This document shows positions 1 to 6,964 of a stretch of 16,280 bases of DNA, piece after piece. Both the position numbers and the translations under genes were made by a program. The notes under the pieces are model-generated. The model was not told the origin of the DNA. It did not search any database and saw only the letters and a program-made list of their open reading frames with translations. The DNA comes from Agaricicola taiwanensis_A (lineage in GTDB: Bacteria; Pseudomonadota; Alphaproteobacteria; Rhizobiales; Methylopilaceae). How positions within the stretch are numbered: position 1 is the stretch's first letter; every line of letters begins with the position of its first letter. The stretch lies in NCBI GenBank assembly GCA_040394255.1, contig JBEBSP010000053.1, forward strand, positions 1 through 16,280. Reading direction: 5' to 3'.

Positions 1-380
1 TCGATCGCGTCCCGGATGTCCTTCAGAGCCGCGCGCAGATCGGCGACAGCGGGAGGCGCATAGGCGACGGAGCCATCGCGCCGCATGGCCTTCTCCGCGC
101 CGCTCTGGACCACACCCAGGAACCGCATCAGGCCGCGAAAGAAGGCGGCCTTCTGCCGCTCCGCGTCACTTGCGGTCTGCGCCAGGACACGGCCGCATGC
201 GGCTTCCGCTGTCTTCAGCGCCGAGAGTGAAAGGAGCGTGGTCTTCACCCGTTCGTCGGCGCATGTCTCCATATCCGTCGTCGCGGCTTGAAGAGAAGAT
301 GCGCCAAGGGCCAGCCCGAGGAGCGGCGCCAGCAGAAGCGGAGTGCGAAGGCGCGGGAGCCACGAATGATGATCGAGCAT
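1..380 (-). CDS. Exported helical-repeat-like protein, 5' part only
   Basis: This is the N-terminal 126 codons of a minus-strand gene that runs off the left edge. Reading from ATG at 380 gives a good signal peptide: basic residues at 10-12, a hydrophobic Leu/Ala core to about residue 25, and an L-Q-A site near residue 32. The mature part is Ala/Leu-rich and amphipathic, with two cysteines (40 and 62) that could pair in the periplasm. The pattern of Cys, helix, Arg/Lys, then an A-F-F-R-G-L stretch resembles TPR/Sel1-type helical repeats, but a single repeat is too little to assign a family. No strong ribosome binding site precedes the ATG; a GTG at 398 in the same frame is an alternative start. 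The gene diverges from the MBL/ABC unit. I am fairly sure it is coding (signal peptide plus open frame) and unsure of its function. Confidence 0.62.
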   Translation of the reverse strand, partial: MLDHHSWLPRLRTPLLLAPLLGLALGASSLQAATTDMETCADERVKTTLLSLSALKTAEAACGRVLAQTASDAERQKAAFFRGLMRFLGVVQSGAEKAMRRDGSVAYAPPAVADLRAALKDIRDAI

Positions 381-1081
381 GGATTTGCGAGTATCCACGC
401 ATTCTCTGGAAGTCACGCAGCTCTTGAACGCCTCGCGCTGCTTGCCCCTCCGCCAGCGGCGCGTCACCCACGTCTTGCTTTTCCGTCAGCCTGCGTCGGC
501 CACGATCCTTGTCATTGCTCTTGGCGATTTTCTCTCGCGAAGGGCAGCCAGTCTGAATGATAGGTGGCCTTGGGGGATCGAAAGTTCTGAAAGACCGGGG
601 CGAAGCCGCAGGGATCAGGGCGGATGATGCGCTGGAGTTGCCCAGAGCTTTCGACAGGATTTATATCCTGCATGGCGGCCGGTCGATGCCTGTCTGCTGG
701 CCCGCCGTGTTGTCAACGTATTGAGCATCATTAAGCCGCGCTTCATGCGGGGTCTCACGCGGCGGATGCAGCGGCTCCTTATGGATTATCGTTGAAAATA
801 GAGGCCTGAAATCAGGGGTGTGAAGTCCTGTGAGTTAAGCATACATATACGATATACGGCTGTTGACAGCACGCTCTTATTGGACAACAGTCTAAAAGTT
901 CACTGTTTACAGCATGAGCAAGAATATTTTCTTGCTGAGATGTGGAGGGGTCGACATGCCCTTATGTTGAGGAGCATGCCCTTCGAACCGCCGGGAAACA
1001 GCTTGCGCTCCTGCGGCCGTGCCGCGCCCGACCACGTGAAACAATCACAAAGAAATCAGCCATCCATCCTGGAGATCATTG
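381..1081. other. 700-bp non-coding divergent spacer
   Basis: I see no convincing gene between the exported-protein gene on the left and the MBL operon on the right. The short open frames here lack ribosome binding sites and recognisable protein character. Small dyads are present: CAGGAT-TTAT-ATCCTG at 655-670 and a GCCGCG...CGCGGC pair at 735-740 and 758-763. Two stronger dyads nearer the operon are listed separately. From about 780 the sequence becomes more AT-rich, as expected for the operon's promoter region. TTGACA at 863-868 is a perfect -35 hexamer, but no good -10 follows at 16-18 bp, so I do not call the promoter. Confidence 0.5.
860..936. promoter_or_regulatory. Two dyads upstream of the MBL/ABC operon
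   Basis: Two inverted repeats lie 146-222 bp before the first MBL start. The first is CTGTTG (860-865) and CAACAG (885-890), with 19 bases between the arms; it encloses the TTGACA hexamer at 863-868. The second is perfect, AGCAAGAA (917-924) and TTCTTGCT (929-936) around a 4-base centre TATT, embedded in AT-rich DNA. Either could be the site of a dimeric regulator; the second could also form an RNA hairpin if transcription starts further upstream. No regulator gene is encoded beside the operon. The repeats are directly visible; their operator role is inferred. Confidence 0.4.
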
Positions 1082-1981
1082 ATGAGCAGCCATCGTCTTG
1101 CAGAACTCAATCACAAAGCCGGTGAGGCGCTTGATGGTGGTTCGGCTGCGCTGTTTGGCGGCGATAATGCCTACTCGTTCGCTCATCCGAGTCTGGCCAG
1201 GATGGGCGGTCTTGTCGAGCTGGATGGGCGCATCAGCTGGGCTCCTGAAATTCCCGGGCATTATCAGCCCATCAACAGCTACTTCATACGGGAAGACGAC
1301 AGGGTTTATATTCTCGACACGGGAGTGGCGGCGCACCGCGGCATGGTCCTCGACCAGATTGCCGCCCTCATGGGCGATGCCAAGGAAATCAGCATTTTCT
1401 TCACGCGGGCGGAGTTGGACTGCTCCGGTAATTTTTCCAGCATCTACAAGCGTTTTCCGGTCACGGAAGTCATTTCGGGGGCTGTCCGGAATCCCTTTGA
1501 TTCCTACGACGAGCTTTCAAAGCTCTCCAACACGGACATCAAAAGGCAAAACCTGCCGCTCTCGGGCACCGATGACATGCCGATCGGGGCGTCGACCAGG
1601 TTGCGCCTAATCCCGTCGCATATTCGTATGCTGACCACTTACTGGGCCTATGACAGTCTGTCGAAGACGCTGTTCACGTCCGACATCTTCGGGCACACGT
1701 CGATTCCATCCCGTTCCGCTCCGACCGTCATCAGCGACGCCGCTTCCGACGGCACGACGGTGGAATCCGTGGGGCGGCATCTGTTGGAGAAGTTCGGCTG
1801 GATGGCGATCGCCAACACCACCTTCATGTCCAAATGGGCCGTGGATCTGTTCAAGAAATACGATGTCGAGAACATCGCCCCAACACATGGCTGCATCATC
1901 CTCGGCAAGCAGAACGTGGAGCGCCACCTGCAATACCTGGTCGAGGCGCTGCACAGTATCGGCCTCCAGGGCAGCAAGTAA
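1082..1981 (+). CDS. Flavodiiron-type MBL-fold protein 1, degenerate metal site
   Basis: This 299-residue protein has the layout of the diiron-oxygen MBL domain of flavodiiron proteins, without a flavodoxin domain: an N-terminal beta region with Y-I-L-D-T-G near 76-81, a T-R-A-E-L-D-C-S-G motif at 108-116, S-D-I-F-G at 200-204, and A-P-T-H-G at 266-270. Set against the flavodiiron pattern H-x-E-x-D-H...H...D...H, the positions read Arg109, Glu111, Asp113, Cys114, probably Met183, Asp201 and His269. The first two His ligands, and probably the third, are therefore replaced, while Glu, both Asp and the last His remain. It may bind metal differently or have lost catalysis. The start is ATG 1082 with GGAG seven bases upstream; the TTG just before it is less likely. 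Thirty bases separate it from the second MBL gene, so the two are probably co-transcribed. The fold is secure; activity and substrate are unknown. Confidence 0.85.
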   Translation: MSSHRLAELNHKAGEALDGGSAALFGGDNAYSFAHPSLARMGGLVELDGRISWAPEIPGHYQPINSYFIREDDRVYILDTGVAAHRGMVLDQIAALMGDAKEISIFFTRAELDCSGNFSSIYKRFPVTEVISGAVRNPFDSYDELSKLSNTDIKRQNLPLSGTDDMPIGASTRLRLIPSHIRMLTTYWAYDSLSKTLFTSDIFGHTSIPSRSAPTVISDAASDGTTVESVGRHLLEKFGWMAIANTTFMSKWAVDLFKKYDVENIAPTHGCIILGKQNVERHLQYLVEALHSIGLQGSK

Positions 1982-2011
1982 CCGCGCGAAGATCAGGAAG
2001 GACACATTCGG

Positions 2012-2866
2012 ATGTGCAAGAAAACAGCTGACTTTCCACGAGTTATCAACGACGAGTTCGCCTGGTTGGGCGCATGCCTGGAAACGGTGTTTCACGGCGC
2101 GCAGTACCATCTGCACATGGGCCTCTATCTGCTGATCGGCGAGGACCGGACCTTCCTTGTGGACACCGGGACTCCGACCTATTGGGACAAGATATCGGGG
2201 CAGGTCAAAACGCTGCTGAAAGGCCGCAAGCTCGACTACATCTTCCCGACGCACCCCGAGATTCCCCATTCCGCCTCGCTGCCGTTGTTCCTGCGGGAGT
2301 ATCCCGAAGCCCAGGTGTTGTGTGACGCGCGGGATTTCCATCTCCTCTACCCGGACTTCATCGACCGCATCACCCACACGGTTCCCGGCGATACCGTGGA
2401 CCTTGGAGGCGGCATGAAGGTCGAATTCCTGCCGGCCATGATCAAGGATCTGCCGAACACCCTGTGGGCATTCGAGCACAAGCACAGGATCCTGGTTGTT
2501 TCGGACGGTTTCTCGTTCCTGCATCGCGGCAACCGGCCTCTGGATGAGGACGCGGGGCACAAGGCCGGCGAATGCACCATGCTGACCTCGGAGTTCGGAG
2601 AGCCGCTGAATCCCCAGAACGCAACCTATCTGCTTCAGGCCGCACTTTACTGGACCAAGTTTGTCGACGTCGGGAAGCTGTTCGGTCCCATCGACGATAT
2701 CATCAGAAAATACAACCCGCGCTACATTGCTCCGGCGCACGGAAATCTTGTCGATGACGCTCACGAAGTCGCGCCCATCATCCGCGACATGCACAAGCTG
2801 ACCTATGAAAAGGCGATGAGCGACCGCCTGTCGTTGCCGACCACTTATGCTGACGCGCAGACATGA
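2012..2866 (+). CDS. Flavodiiron-type MBL-fold protein 2, degenerate metal site
   Basis: This 284-residue protein belongs to the same broad family as its upstream neighbour but is clearly divergent from it. Visible elements are F-L-V-D-T-G at 48-53, T-H-P-E-I-P-H-S at 80-87, P-A-M-I-K-D-L-P-N-T at 141-150 (matching the flavodiiron P-A-x-M-x-H-W-P-D-T segment), V-S-D-G-F at 163-167, and A-P-A-H-G at 240-244. Ligand positions read His81, Glu83, Pro85, His86, Asp146, Asp165 and His243. It thus keeps the His residues lost from protein 1, but the motif Asp has become Pro and the middle His has become Asp. There is no flavodoxin domain and no signal peptide, so it is probably cytoplasmic. The ribosome binding site AGGAAGGA (1995-2002) supports ATG 2012. 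It may act with protein 1 on whatever the adjacent ABC system imports; that role is inferred. Confidence 0.83.
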   Translation: MCKKTADFPRVINDEFAWLGACLETVFHGAQYHLHMGLYLLIGEDRTFLVDTGTPTYWDKISGQVKTLLKGRKLDYIFPTHPEIPHSASLPLFLREYPEAQVLCDARDFHLLYPDFIDRITHTVPGDTVDLGGGMKVEFLPAMIKDLPNTLWAFEHKHRILVVSDGFSFLHRGNRPLDEDAGHKAGECTMLTSEFGEPLNPQNATYLLQAALYWTKFVDVGKLFGPIDDIIRKYNPRYIAPAHGNLVDDAHEVAPIIRDMHKLTYEKAMSDRLSLPTTYADAQT

Positions 2867-2936
2867 TGTTTCAATCGTCGGCAATCAAAAATAATAATAA
2901 AGTATAAAAATTCAGAGAAAAGCAAAGGTTGCCACA
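2867..2936 (+). promoter_or_regulatory. AT-rich intercistronic spacer with RBS for a TTG start
   Basis: This 70-bp gap between the second MBL gene and the ABC ATPase is strikingly A-rich (about 2886-2926) compared with the flanking genes. It contains AAAGG at 2924-2928, eight bases before TTG 2937, which fixes the unusual start codon of the ATPase. No stem-loop followed by T's is visible, so I see no terminator separating the MBL pair from the ABC genes. The A-rich run could host an internal promoter or enhance translation; nothing in the sequence decides between these. Confidence 0.4.
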
Positions 2937-4031
2937 TTGAAAAAGTGTAGCATCGCAAATCTTACAAAGCATTTTGGCTCTTTCAAGGCTGTGGCTGATC
3001 TTTCGCTGGATATCGGTGAAGGTGAGTTCATCGTCATGCTTGGCCCGAGCGGCTGCGGCAAGACCACCAGCTTGAGGTTGATTGCAGGACTGGAGAAGCC
3101 GGATGGCGGCTCCATCACGATCAACGGCCAGGATATATACGACGCCCGCACGCGGACATTCGTTCCTCCCGAGTCGCGCGGGATCGGCATGATGTTCCAA
3201 TCCTATGCGATCTGGCCGCATATGACGGTCTTCGAGAACGTCGCTTACCCGCTCCGCGTGCGCCGCGTCCGGCGCGCGGAGATCGCCGAGCGCGTTCGGG
3301 CCGCCTTGGGGATCGTCGGCCTCGAGAGCCAGATGGAACGTCCGGCGACCCTGCTGTCCGGGGGGCAGATGCAGCGCGTCGCGCTCGCACGCGCCATCGT
3401 GTTCGAGCCCCAACTGCTGCTGTTCGATGAGCCCCTGTCGAACCTCGATCTCAAGCTGAGGGAGCGCCTGCGGCTGGAACTGAAGGATCTGGTGAGCCGA
3501 ACGGGACTGACCAGCATCTACGTGACGCACGACCAGTTGGAGGCGACCGAGCTGGCGGATCGCATCGTCGTCATGAACGGTGGTCATGTGGTGCAGATCG
3601 GCACTCCCGAGGAATTGTATCGAGCTCCCCGGACGCGGTTTGTGGCGGAATTCATATCCTCGGCCAACATTTTCAAGGCGACCGTCGATTCCGCCCGGGC
3701 CGACGGCATGCAGCGCGCCACGACAGCCGGCGGCCGCGTGATCAGGGGAGTGGCAGACGCGGAAATCGCGTCGGGCCGTGAGGTGGATGTCGTCATTCAT
3801 CCGGAAGACTGCCTGCTCACGCAGGATGCGCGCGATGATGACAGCATAAGCGTCGTGATATCCGAGGCCCGCTACCAGGGTACGGCGACGCGCTATACGG
3901 TGGACTGGGGAGGCGCGCCCTTCGAGGTCGCCATGCAGGGAACCAAGAGCCATTTCGCCAAGGGCGGTTCCGCTTTCCTGTGCATTCCCAAGTCTCGCGC
4001 CAGATACATTCCGGTGGAGGCGTCGGCATGA
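2937..4031 (+). CDS. ABC transporter ATPase, Fe(III)/phosphonate/polyamine class
   Basis: This is the energising subunit of a binding-protein-dependent importer. Its 364 residues contain Walker A G-P-S-G-C-G-K-T (36-43), the Q-loop Gln88 in a M-F-Q-S-Y-A-I-W-P-H context, signature L-S-G-G-Q (140-144), Walker B L-L-L-F-D-E-P (160-166) and the switch His199. The part after about 240 is the TOBE-like regulatory region of the PotA/FbpC/CysA class. The W-P-H-M-T-V segment after the Q-loop is common in FbpC-like and phosphonate-type ATPases. The start is TTG 2937, with AAAGG eight bases upstream; the protein then begins M-K-K-C-S-I, the normal place for this family. The stop overlaps the permease start by four bases (ATGA), indicating translational coupling. 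The ABC function is certain; the substrate is not. Confidence 0.95.
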   Translation: MKKCSIANLTKHFGSFKAVADLSLDIGEGEFIVMLGPSGCGKTTSLRLIAGLEKPDGGSITINGQDIYDARTRTFVPPESRGIGMMFQSYAIWPHMTVFENVAYPLRVRRVRRAEIAERVRAALGIVGLESQMERPATLLSGGQMQRVALARAIVFEPQLLLFDEPLSNLDLKLRERLRLELKDLVSRTGLTSIYVTHDQLEATELADRIVVMNGGHVVQIGTPEELYRAPRTRFVAEFISSANIFKATVDSARADGMQRATTAGGRVIRGVADAEIASGREVDVVIHPEDCLLTQDARDDDSISVVISEARYQGTATRYTVDWGGAPFEVAMQGTKSHFAKGGSAFLCIPKSRARYIPVEASA

Positions 4032-5776
4032 CCGCCACCGATATCGCAGGCTCGCCACGGGAGGGCTGGCGGCCCACGGGGCGAACCATCGCGCAGTGGG
4101 TGTTCTTCCCCCTGTTCTTCCTGACCCTCCTGACGCTTATCCTGCTCCCGGTCCTTATCCTGGTCCTTGGCTCGTTTCTTTCCGAGCCGCCCCGGGCGCT
4201 GCAGATTGATCTCGGCGGCCTGACGTTGAACAACTATCGGGAGGTTATCGCCGATCCCGAATTCCTGCTCATGCTCGCCAATACGGTAAAAGCGGCCGTC
4301 ATGGGCACCCTCGGCGCGGTTTTCGTCGGCATCGTCCTCGCCTGGATGGTCTCCCGCACCAACGTTCCTGGTCGCAAATTCATCGAATACTCCGCCGTTC
4401 TGCCCATGATGATGCCGCCTCTCGTCGGCGCATTCGCATGGGACATCCTGGGTTCACCGCAGAGCGGCATCCTCAACATTCTCTATCGCTCCACCGGCCT
4501 TGAGGGGGGCATCAACCTCTACAGCATGGCGGGCATCTGCTTCGTCTTCATCATCTATTATTCGCCCTACGTCTTCCTCTTCACCACCGCCGCGCTCAAG
4601 AACGCGGACGCAAGTCTTGAAGAGGCCGCCGCCATGTGTGGCGCGGGGCGCCTGCGTGTCGTCCTCCAGATCACTCTGCCCCTCGTTCTTCCGGCGATCC
4701 TGTCGGCGGCGCTGATGGTCCTCGTCCTGTTGATCGAAATCTTCGCCATCCCTGCCGTTCTGGCGGAAACGGCCCATATCAAGTTCATCTCCGTTCAGAT
4801 TTGGAAAATGATCGGTTTTGCGCCTCCCAAGGTCAACCAGGCCTCGGCGCTGGGCGTCATGCTCATCACGATCACGATCGTTCTCGTGATGGTTCAGCAC
4901 AAGCTGACCAGCAAGCAGAGCTTCGTGACGGTCTCGGGCAAGGGATCGCGCCCACGGGTGATGGAGTTCGGTGGCATCCGGTGGCTGTTCTCCGGCATCG
5001 CCTTCACCTACCTCATGATCGCGGTGATCCTGCCCTATTTCGCGCTTCTCTTCATCTCGACAAAGGGCAGCCTGTTCTTCTCCACCGCGAGCCAGATGCT
5101 CGACACGTCGGACCTGACGCTGGACTACTTCAGGGAGGCGATGAGGGATCCCATCATCACCCATTCCCTCATCAACACCCTGCTCGTCTGCGCCGGCACG
5201 GTGGTCATCGGCGTCGTCCTCTACTTCGCCATTGCCTATGTCGTGCACAAGACGGCGCTCAGGGGCCGACGCCTCATTGACATCATATCGGTCATCCCGA
5301 TCGCCGTGCCCGGACTGATCATCGGTCTCGGTTATCTATGGTCATGGATCAGCATTCCCATCGGTCTCTATGGAACGCTGATGATTATCATCCTCGCCTA
5401 TGTCTCACAGTTCACGCCGCAGGGATCGCGAGCGATCGGCGGATCTCTGATCCAGATTCACAAGGAACTGGAGGAAAGTTCGCGCATGTGTGGCGGCGGC
5501 TTCTTCTACACCATGCGCCGGGTCGTCATTCCTCTGTGCATGCCGGGCATCTTTGCGGCCATGGTCTTGCTGCTCGTGCTGTCGTTCCGCGAACTGGCCA
5601 CGGCATTGTTCCTCTATACCGCCAAGACACAGGTGTTCTCGCTCGTCATGCTCGACATGTGGCTGCGTGGCTCGACGAACTACGTGGCGGTTCTCGCCAT
5701 TTTCCAGGTCAGCGTTCTGCTGGTGATCTACATCGCAGGCAGCATCCTGAGGCAGCGGAGCGATCGAAGTGCCTGA
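4028..5776 (+). CDS. ABC permease with two fused membrane domains (FbpB-like)
   Basis: This 582-residue inner-membrane protein carries both transmembrane domains of the importer in one chain, as in FbpB, AfuB and ThiP. Each half ends in a cytoplasmic EAA loop that docks to the ATPase: A-S-L-E-E-A-A-A-M-C-G at about 194-204, followed by I-T-L-P, and E-L-E-E-S-S-R-M-C-G at about 479-488, followed by V-V-I-P-L. Around twelve hydrophobic segments are evident, six per half, with a short hydrophilic linker near 300-320. The start is ATG 4028, inside the ATPase stop (ATGA overlap), with GGAGG (4016-4020) seven bases upstream; an in-frame ATG at 3980 would add sixteen residues and is less likely. The fused architecture points to the Fe(III)/thiamine/phosphonate transporter group, without fixing the ligand. 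Confidence 0.94.
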   Translation: MTATDIAGSPREGWRPTGRTIAQWVFFPLFFLTLLTLILLPVLILVLGSFLSEPPRALQIDLGGLTLNNYREVIADPEFLLMLANTVKAAVMGTLGAVFVGIVLAWMVSRTNVPGRKFIEYSAVLPMMMPPLVGAFAWDILGSPQSGILNILYRSTGLEGGINLYSMAGICFVFIIYYSPYVFLFTTAALKNADASLEEAAAMCGAGRLRVVLQITLPLVLPAILSAALMVLVLLIEIFAIPAVLAETAHIKFISVQIWKMIGFAPPKVNQASALGVMLITITIVLVMVQHKLTSKQSFVTVSGKGSRPRVMEFGGIRWLFSGIAFTYLMIAVILPYFALLFISTKGSLFFSTASQMLDTSDLTLDYFREAMRDPIITHSLINTLLVCAGTVVIGVVLYFAIAYVVHKTALRGRRLIDIISVIPIAVPGLIIGLGYLWSWISIPIGLYGTLMIIILAYVSQFTPQGSRAIGGSLIQIHKELEESSRMCGGGFFYTMRRVVIPLCMPGIFAAMVLLLVLSFRELATALFLYTAKTQVFSLVMLDMWLRGSTNYVAVLAIFQVSVLLVIYIAGSILRQRSDRSA

Positions 5777-5811
5777 CAATCTCCACATAACCAGAGGCAT
5801 AGGAGAGTAAT

Positions 5812-6873
5812 ATGAAATTGAGATCATGGATTGGATTGGGCCTTAGCGCCGCACTTCTTGCGACCTCATCACAGGTGGTGCTCGCACAGAACGCCGATGC
5901 CCTGAACGTGGAAGGCGAGCAGATCGGAACGCCCGAACTTCTGGCGGCTGCTTGCAAGGAGGGCCAGGTCGTCTATTACACCGGTCAGTCGGATGCCGAC
6001 GAGCGGGCCATCGTGAAGACCTTCGAGGCGCGCTTCCCTTGCGTCAAAGTTTCGGTCGTCTCGGCGGCCACCGGCCGCCTCTACGAGCGCGTCCAGACCG
6101 AAGCACAGGCCAACCAGCGCTATGTCGATGTCCTGATGTTCTCCGACGAGGTCCTGGCCGCCAAGCTGATCGAGGCGGGCTTTGTCGAAGACTGGATGCC
6201 GCCGTCGGACGCCGCCTATGGCGACACCTACAAGGTCAAGGGCAAGTGGTATGCCGGCTCCGGCCAGGTGATGTATCCCGTCTATAACAAGAACCTGGTG
6301 CAGGGCGACGACATCCCGAAGGGTTGGAAAGACCTTGCCAATCCGAAGTTCAAGGGCAAGTTCGGCTTCTTCCCGATCTCGGTGGGCGGCACATCCTGGA
6401 TGACCTATGCCTTCCTGATCGATCGCTTCGGCGAGGACTTCCTCAAGGAGCTGAAGGCACAGCAGCCCAAAATGTTCACGACCTACAATACGGTCATGCT
6501 CAATCTGGCGCGCGGTGAATCCGAGATCGGTGTCTCGTCTTCGGTCAACGAATATGTCGTCCGCGTTAAGCAGAACGCTCCCGTTGTCCCGGTTCATCCC
6601 GAGGAAGGCGTACCCTTCATCAAGATGGTCATGATGCAGATGAAGGGCGCGAAGAACCCCAACGCCGGAGAGCTCTTCGGTAACTGGTATCTTTCCAAGG
6701 AAGGCCAGACCTCTGTGGTCAATGTGCGCGGCGCGACATCCGCACGCCTCGATGTCGATGCGGCCCCGGGCAATCCGCCGCTCGCCGACCTCAAGCCTTG
6801 GGCTCTGAGCAACAAGGAGATGGTCGAGCAGTACGAAGCGCTGATCAAGAAGGTCGAAGCCATCATCATTTGA
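5812..6873 (+). CDS. Periplasmic substrate-binding protein, FbpA-like fold
   Basis: This is the ligand-capture subunit of the importer. It is 353 residues long and begins with a classical signal peptide (M-K-L-R-S-W, hydrophobic core, V-V-L-A followed by Q at about residue 26). The mature protein starts its first lobe with G-Q-V-V-Y-Y-T-G (51-58) and contains a Y-N-K-N crossing (158-161), matching type 2 periplasmic binding proteins of the Fe(III)/phosphonate/spermidine group. Iron-binding FbpA proteins carry adjacent tyrosines near the C-terminal lobe; the corresponding place here reads N-E-Y-V (246-249), with one Tyr only, so ferric iron is not assured. Cys48 and Cys77 could form a disulfide. 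AGGAGAG (5801-5807) sits just before ATG 5812, a strong ribosome binding site suited to a protein needed in excess. Thirty-five bases separate it from the permease. Confidence 0.92.
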   Translation: MKLRSWIGLGLSAALLATSSQVVLAQNADALNVEGEQIGTPELLAAACKEGQVVYYTGQSDADERAIVKTFEARFPCVKVSVVSAATGRLYERVQTEAQANQRYVDVLMFSDEVLAAKLIEAGFVEDWMPPSDAAYGDTYKVKGKWYAGSGQVMYPVYNKNLVQGDDIPKGWKDLANPKFKGKFGFFPISVGGTSWMTYAFLIDRFGEDFLKELKAQQPKMFTTYNTVMLNLARGESEIGVSSSVNEYVVRVKQNAPVVPVHPEEGVPFIKMVMMQMKGAKNPNAGELFGNWYLSKEGQTSVVNVRGATSARLDVDAAPGNPPLADLKPWALSNKEMVEQYEALIKKVEAIII

Positions 6874-6898
6874 CGGCCCTGCCGTCCCATGAGAACGC

Positions 6899-6917
6899 GG
6901 CGGGCCACAGGCCCGCC
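6899..6917 (+). terminator. Stem-loop after the binding-protein gene
   Basis: A perfect 8-bp GC stem, GGCGGGCC (6899-6906) and GGCCCGCC (6910-6917), with the three-base loop ACA, lies 25 bases after the binding-protein stop and 48 bases before the MFS start. It has no T-tract, so it is not a standard intrinsic terminator. Such hairpins after binding-protein genes often protect the upstream message from 3' decay or partly reduce readthrough, which would raise binding protein relative to the downstream exporter. That role is inferred from position. Confidence 0.55.
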
Positions 6918-6964
6918 TCGCAGTATTCGGCCGATCCCTCTATGCGGCTCACGGAGCATTCGCG

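Noticed and set aside
1607..2884. 425-codon minus-strand open frame opposite both MBL genes
   Set aside because: It mirrors two genes with clear MBL motifs and ribosome binding sites, has no such site itself, and its translation shows no family character.
2871..4058. 395-codon minus-strand open frame opposite the ABC ATPase
   Set aside because: The plus strand carries all ABC ATPase motifs in order; the antisense reading is compositional.
4454..5248. 264-codon minus-strand open frame opposite the permease
   Set aside because: It is an Asp/Glu/Arg/His-rich shadow of hydrophobic codons in the permease, with no start signal.
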